NCBI GenBank assembly: GCA_963751775.1
Contig: CAVVVW010000008.1
Location: 653,923 to 717,922 of the forward strand
Reading direction: 5' to 3'
Source: CADEEN01 sp963751775
GTDB taxonomy: Bacteria > Pseudomonadota > Gammaproteobacteria > Burkholderiales > Burkholderiaceae_C
Length of the DNA stretch: 64,000 nt
Positions 62,146-64,000 of the stretch are shown in pieces (position 1 is the first letter of the stretch; every line of letters begins with the position of its first letter). Position numbers and translations under genes: made by a program. The notes beneath the pieces are model-generated. The model saw only the letters and a program-made list of their open reading frames with translations. It made no database searches and was not told the origin of the DNA.

Positions 62146-64000
62146 TTACCGCGGCGAGCAGCACCCACGCAGGACGCCCAGAGCGCCGCCGTGTCCAGCG
62201 GCTTGGCCAGCGTCGCCCGATGCCGCTTCGGCCATCGCGCTGCGGATCCGCACACCGAGGTCTCCGCTCACCAGAGGACCGGCAGCCCCGGCCGCAACCG
62301 GCCGCCCGTTGCGCCAGTTGCAGGCCCGGACAAGTGCGGCATCGTCTGGTCGGTGATCAGCAGGTCGACGCCTGGCCGGTCCTCGAGCCAGCGCCAGCGC
62401 GTCGCAGCGGGTCGCGCTGCACGTCACGCTCGAAGCCCCCAGCCGCCGAGCAGCTCGGCCATGAAGTCGCCGACCATGCGCCTCGTCTTCGACCAGCAGC
62501 ACGCGGCCGCGCAGACCGTGCGCGCCGGCACGCGGAGCGGCGCGGCGCTCTCGGCGCCGGCGCTGCCGGCGTCGCCCGCGCCGGCGGCAGCAGCACGCGG
62601 AACACCGGTCCCGCCTGCGGCGCGGTCGTCGCACGACGACGTGGCCGCCGTGGTCGTGGACGATGCCGTGCACCATCGCCAGTCCCATGCCCGAGCCGCT
62701 GCCGACCTCCTTGGTCGTGAAGAAGGGCTCGAACATGCGCTCGCAGCGTGTCCGGCGCGATGCCGCTGCCGCTGTCGGCGACCTCAGCTCGACCCAGCGC
62801 GCCGGCGGCAACGGCGCGCGGCACGACGCGCAGCGCCATCCGCCGCTGCCGCGTCGCAGGCCGATGCGGATCGTGCCCGGCGCCGTCGATGGCGTCGCGC
62901 GCGTTGATGCACAGGTTGAACAGCACCTGCTCGAGCTGCACCGCGTCGGCCTCGACCAGCGGCGCCCGCATCGTCGGGCGGGAGCGTCGATCATCGACCG
63001 AGCGACGGCAGGGTCGAGCGCAGCAGCTGCACCGTCTGGCGCACCAGCGGCGCCAGCGACCAGCGCGCGGCGCTCGCCGCGCTGGCGCCGCGCGAAGGCG
63101 AGCATCTGCGCGATCAGGTCGCGCGCGCGCTGCGCGGCGAGCTGCGCCTGGCCGAGCTGGCGCTGCGAGCGGCGCGTCGCCGAGCGCGCTCGGCGCGCTC
63201 CTGGCGCCAGCACGAGGTAGCCGATGACGCTGGTGAGGATGTTGTTGAAGTCGTGCGCGATGCCGCCGGTGAGCTGGCCGATGGCCTCCATCTTCTGCGC
63301 CTGGCGCAGCTGCGCCTCGAGCTCGCGCGCGCTCGGCCTCGGCCGGCGCGGCGCTCGGTGATGTCGCGCACCGATCGCCAGCACGTGCGGCTCGCCGCGG
63401 TGCGGTGAACGGCATCGGCGTGCACCTCGGTCATGATGCGCGCGCCGTCCTTGCGCATGGCACTCGCAGCTCGGCGCTGCAGGACTCGCCGGCGAGCGCG
63501 CGCCGCACGCAGGTCGCGCCGCGGATGCGCGTAGTCGTCGCTCGACGGCAGGTCGGCTCGACGCCGCTGGCCGATCACGTCCTCGCGGGACAGCCGTACA
63601 TGCGCTCGATACGCCGGGTTGACGTCGACGCGGCGGATGCGGCTGTTCCACAGCATCAGCGCGTCGGCCGAGGCGTTGAAGATCGCGCGGTACTGCTGCT
63701 CGCTCGCGCGCAGGTCGCGCCTCGGCAGCTGCTTGCGCTCGGTGATGTCGCGCGCGACCGCCAGCACATGCGGTACGCCGAGGTGGTGATCGGCAGGTAG
63801 CGCAACTCGACATCGAAGGGGGTGCCGTCCTTGCGCAGCGTCGTCGCCTCCAGCACGCCTTCTTCGCCAGCCAGCGCTGCACGCATGCAGGCCGTGCGCG
63901 TAGCCGAACTCCGCCGCGGCGAGCGGTCGTCCAAGGTCGTGCCCACGACATCATCACGCGTGAATCCGTACATCGCCGTGTAGGCGCGATTGACGTCGAC
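62146..64000 (-). CDS. Hybrid sensor histidine kinase with PAS domains (5' end outside window, many frameshifts)
   Basis: Read from the window edge inward, pieces in several frames give two PAS/PAC units (YGFTRDDVVG, ITERKQL, FNASADALMLWNSRIRRVDV). A HisKA segment QKMEAIGQLTGGIAHDFNN has the phospho-His near 63255. The HATPase boxes are VLFNLCINARDAIDG, DSGSGIAPDTLR and GSGSGMGLAMVHGIVHDHGG. A C-terminal receiver follows (RVLLVEDEA near 62480-62505, AKPLDTAALWAS near 62200). A TAA at 62148-62146 is the probable stop. Input signal and partner are unknown. Confidence 0.65.
   Translation of the reverse strand, partial: STSIAPTRRCTDSRVMMSWARPWTTARRGGVRLRARPACVQRWLAKKACWRRRRCARTAPPSMSSCATCRSPPRRTACAGGRARHHRAQAAAEARPARERAAVPRDLQRLGRRADAVEQPHPPRRRQPGVSSACTAVPRGRDRPAASSRPAVERRLRASAARPACGARSPASPAAPSCECHAQGRRAHHDRGARRCRSPHRGEPHVLAIGARHHRAPRRPRPSARELEAQLRQAQKMEAIGQLTGGIAHDFNNILTSVIGYLVLAPGARRARSATRRSQRQLGQAQLAAQRARDLIAQMLAFARRQRGERRALVAGAAGAPDGAAAALDPAVARSMIDAPARRCGRRWSRPTRCSSSRCCSTCASTRATPSTAPGTIRIGLRRGSGGWRCASCRAPLPPARWVELRSPTAAAASRRTRCERMFEPFFTTKEVGSGSGMGLAMVHGIVHDHGGHVVVRRPRRRRDRCSACCCRRRGRRRQRRRRERRAAPRAGAHGLRGRVLLVEDEAHGRRLHGRAARRLGASSVTCSATRCDALALARGPARRRPADHRPDDAALVRACNWRNGRPVAAGAAGPLVSGDLGVRIRSAMAEAASGDAGQAAGHGGALGVLRGCCSPR

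Overview
The window is 64 kb of very GC-rich DNA (roughly two-thirds G+C by eye). Gene content points to a betaproteobacterium of the order Burkholderiales, probably near Rubrivivax, Leptothrix or Ideonella. The supporting signs are the complete dcw order from mraZ to lpxC, a DUF3025 gene, many ATGA/GTGA start-stop overlaps and GC-rich REP-like hairpins between genes. The assignment is inferred from gene content and protein resemblance; no 16S rRNA gene is present.

Layout. 1-1378 (+): 3' part of a CdsA-like phosphatidate cytidylyltransferase gene overlapping ruvC. 1687-4512 (+): one large fusion protein joining a NapH/NosR-like polyferredoxin membrane part, a 2Fe-2S domain and an FAD/NAD(P) reductase. 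23506-4561 (-): the division and cell-wall cluster mraZ-rsmH-ftsL-ftsI-murE-murF-mraY-murD-ftsW-murG-murC-ddl-ftsQ-ftsA-ftsZ-lpxC plus two tiny membrane proteins, headed by a four-copy, 10-bp-period MraZ box. 23805-25584 (+): an NnrU-family protein and a Gfo/Idh/MocA oxidoreductase. 30452-25601 (-): RND efflux operon (membrane fusion protein, HAE1 pump, cupin) with an 11-bp tandem array upstream. 38994-30673 (-): glycogen operon glgP-glgB-malQ-glgX, divergent from glk (39175-40146 +). 41395-40180 (-): Bcr/CflA-type MFS gene; 41853-41413 (-): RNase P RNA. 41988-43970 (+): class III nucleotidyl cyclase with TPRs. 50170-43982 (-): a 2062-residue secreted protein combining Asp-box repeats, a pentapeptide-repeat helix, Ig-like repeats and Kelch repeats. 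50471-51133 (+): cyclic-nucleotide-binding membrane protein. 54530-51130 (-): pyrC, NYN/OST-HTH protein, DUF3025, htpX. 54633-58498 (+): four-gene ABC importer. 59271-58532 (-): OmpR-type response regulator. 59553-62070 (+): diiron ferritin-like protein, DUF1127 protein, MFS transporter. 64000-62146 (-): hybrid sensor histidine kinase running off the window.

How the genes work together. The dcw block supplies UDP-MurNAc-pentapeptide synthesis (MurC-F, Ddl), lipid I/II formation (MraY, MurG), septal synthesis (FtsW, FtsI, FtsL, FtsQ) and the Z-ring (FtsA, FtsZ), followed by lipid A commitment (LpxC). The glg/malQ/glk block covers glycogen branching, breakdown and glucose phosphorylation; glgC and glgA are not in the window. 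The cyclase and the cNMP-binding protein could be two ends of one signalling route, which is inference.

Sequence quality matters for reading this window. About 20 otherwise convincing genes are broken by single-base insertions or deletions, many of them essential (lpxC, ftsQ, ddl, murD, murE, murF, rsmH). Removing or adding one base restores the family sequence each time. From about 59.7 kb to the end the indels become very dense. I read these as assembly errors. Three apparent gene fusions (MraY-MurD, MurC-Ddl, PyrC-NYN) probably have the same cause. The stretch from about 39.6 to 53.4 kb, which holds the giant secreted protein, shows no such damage.
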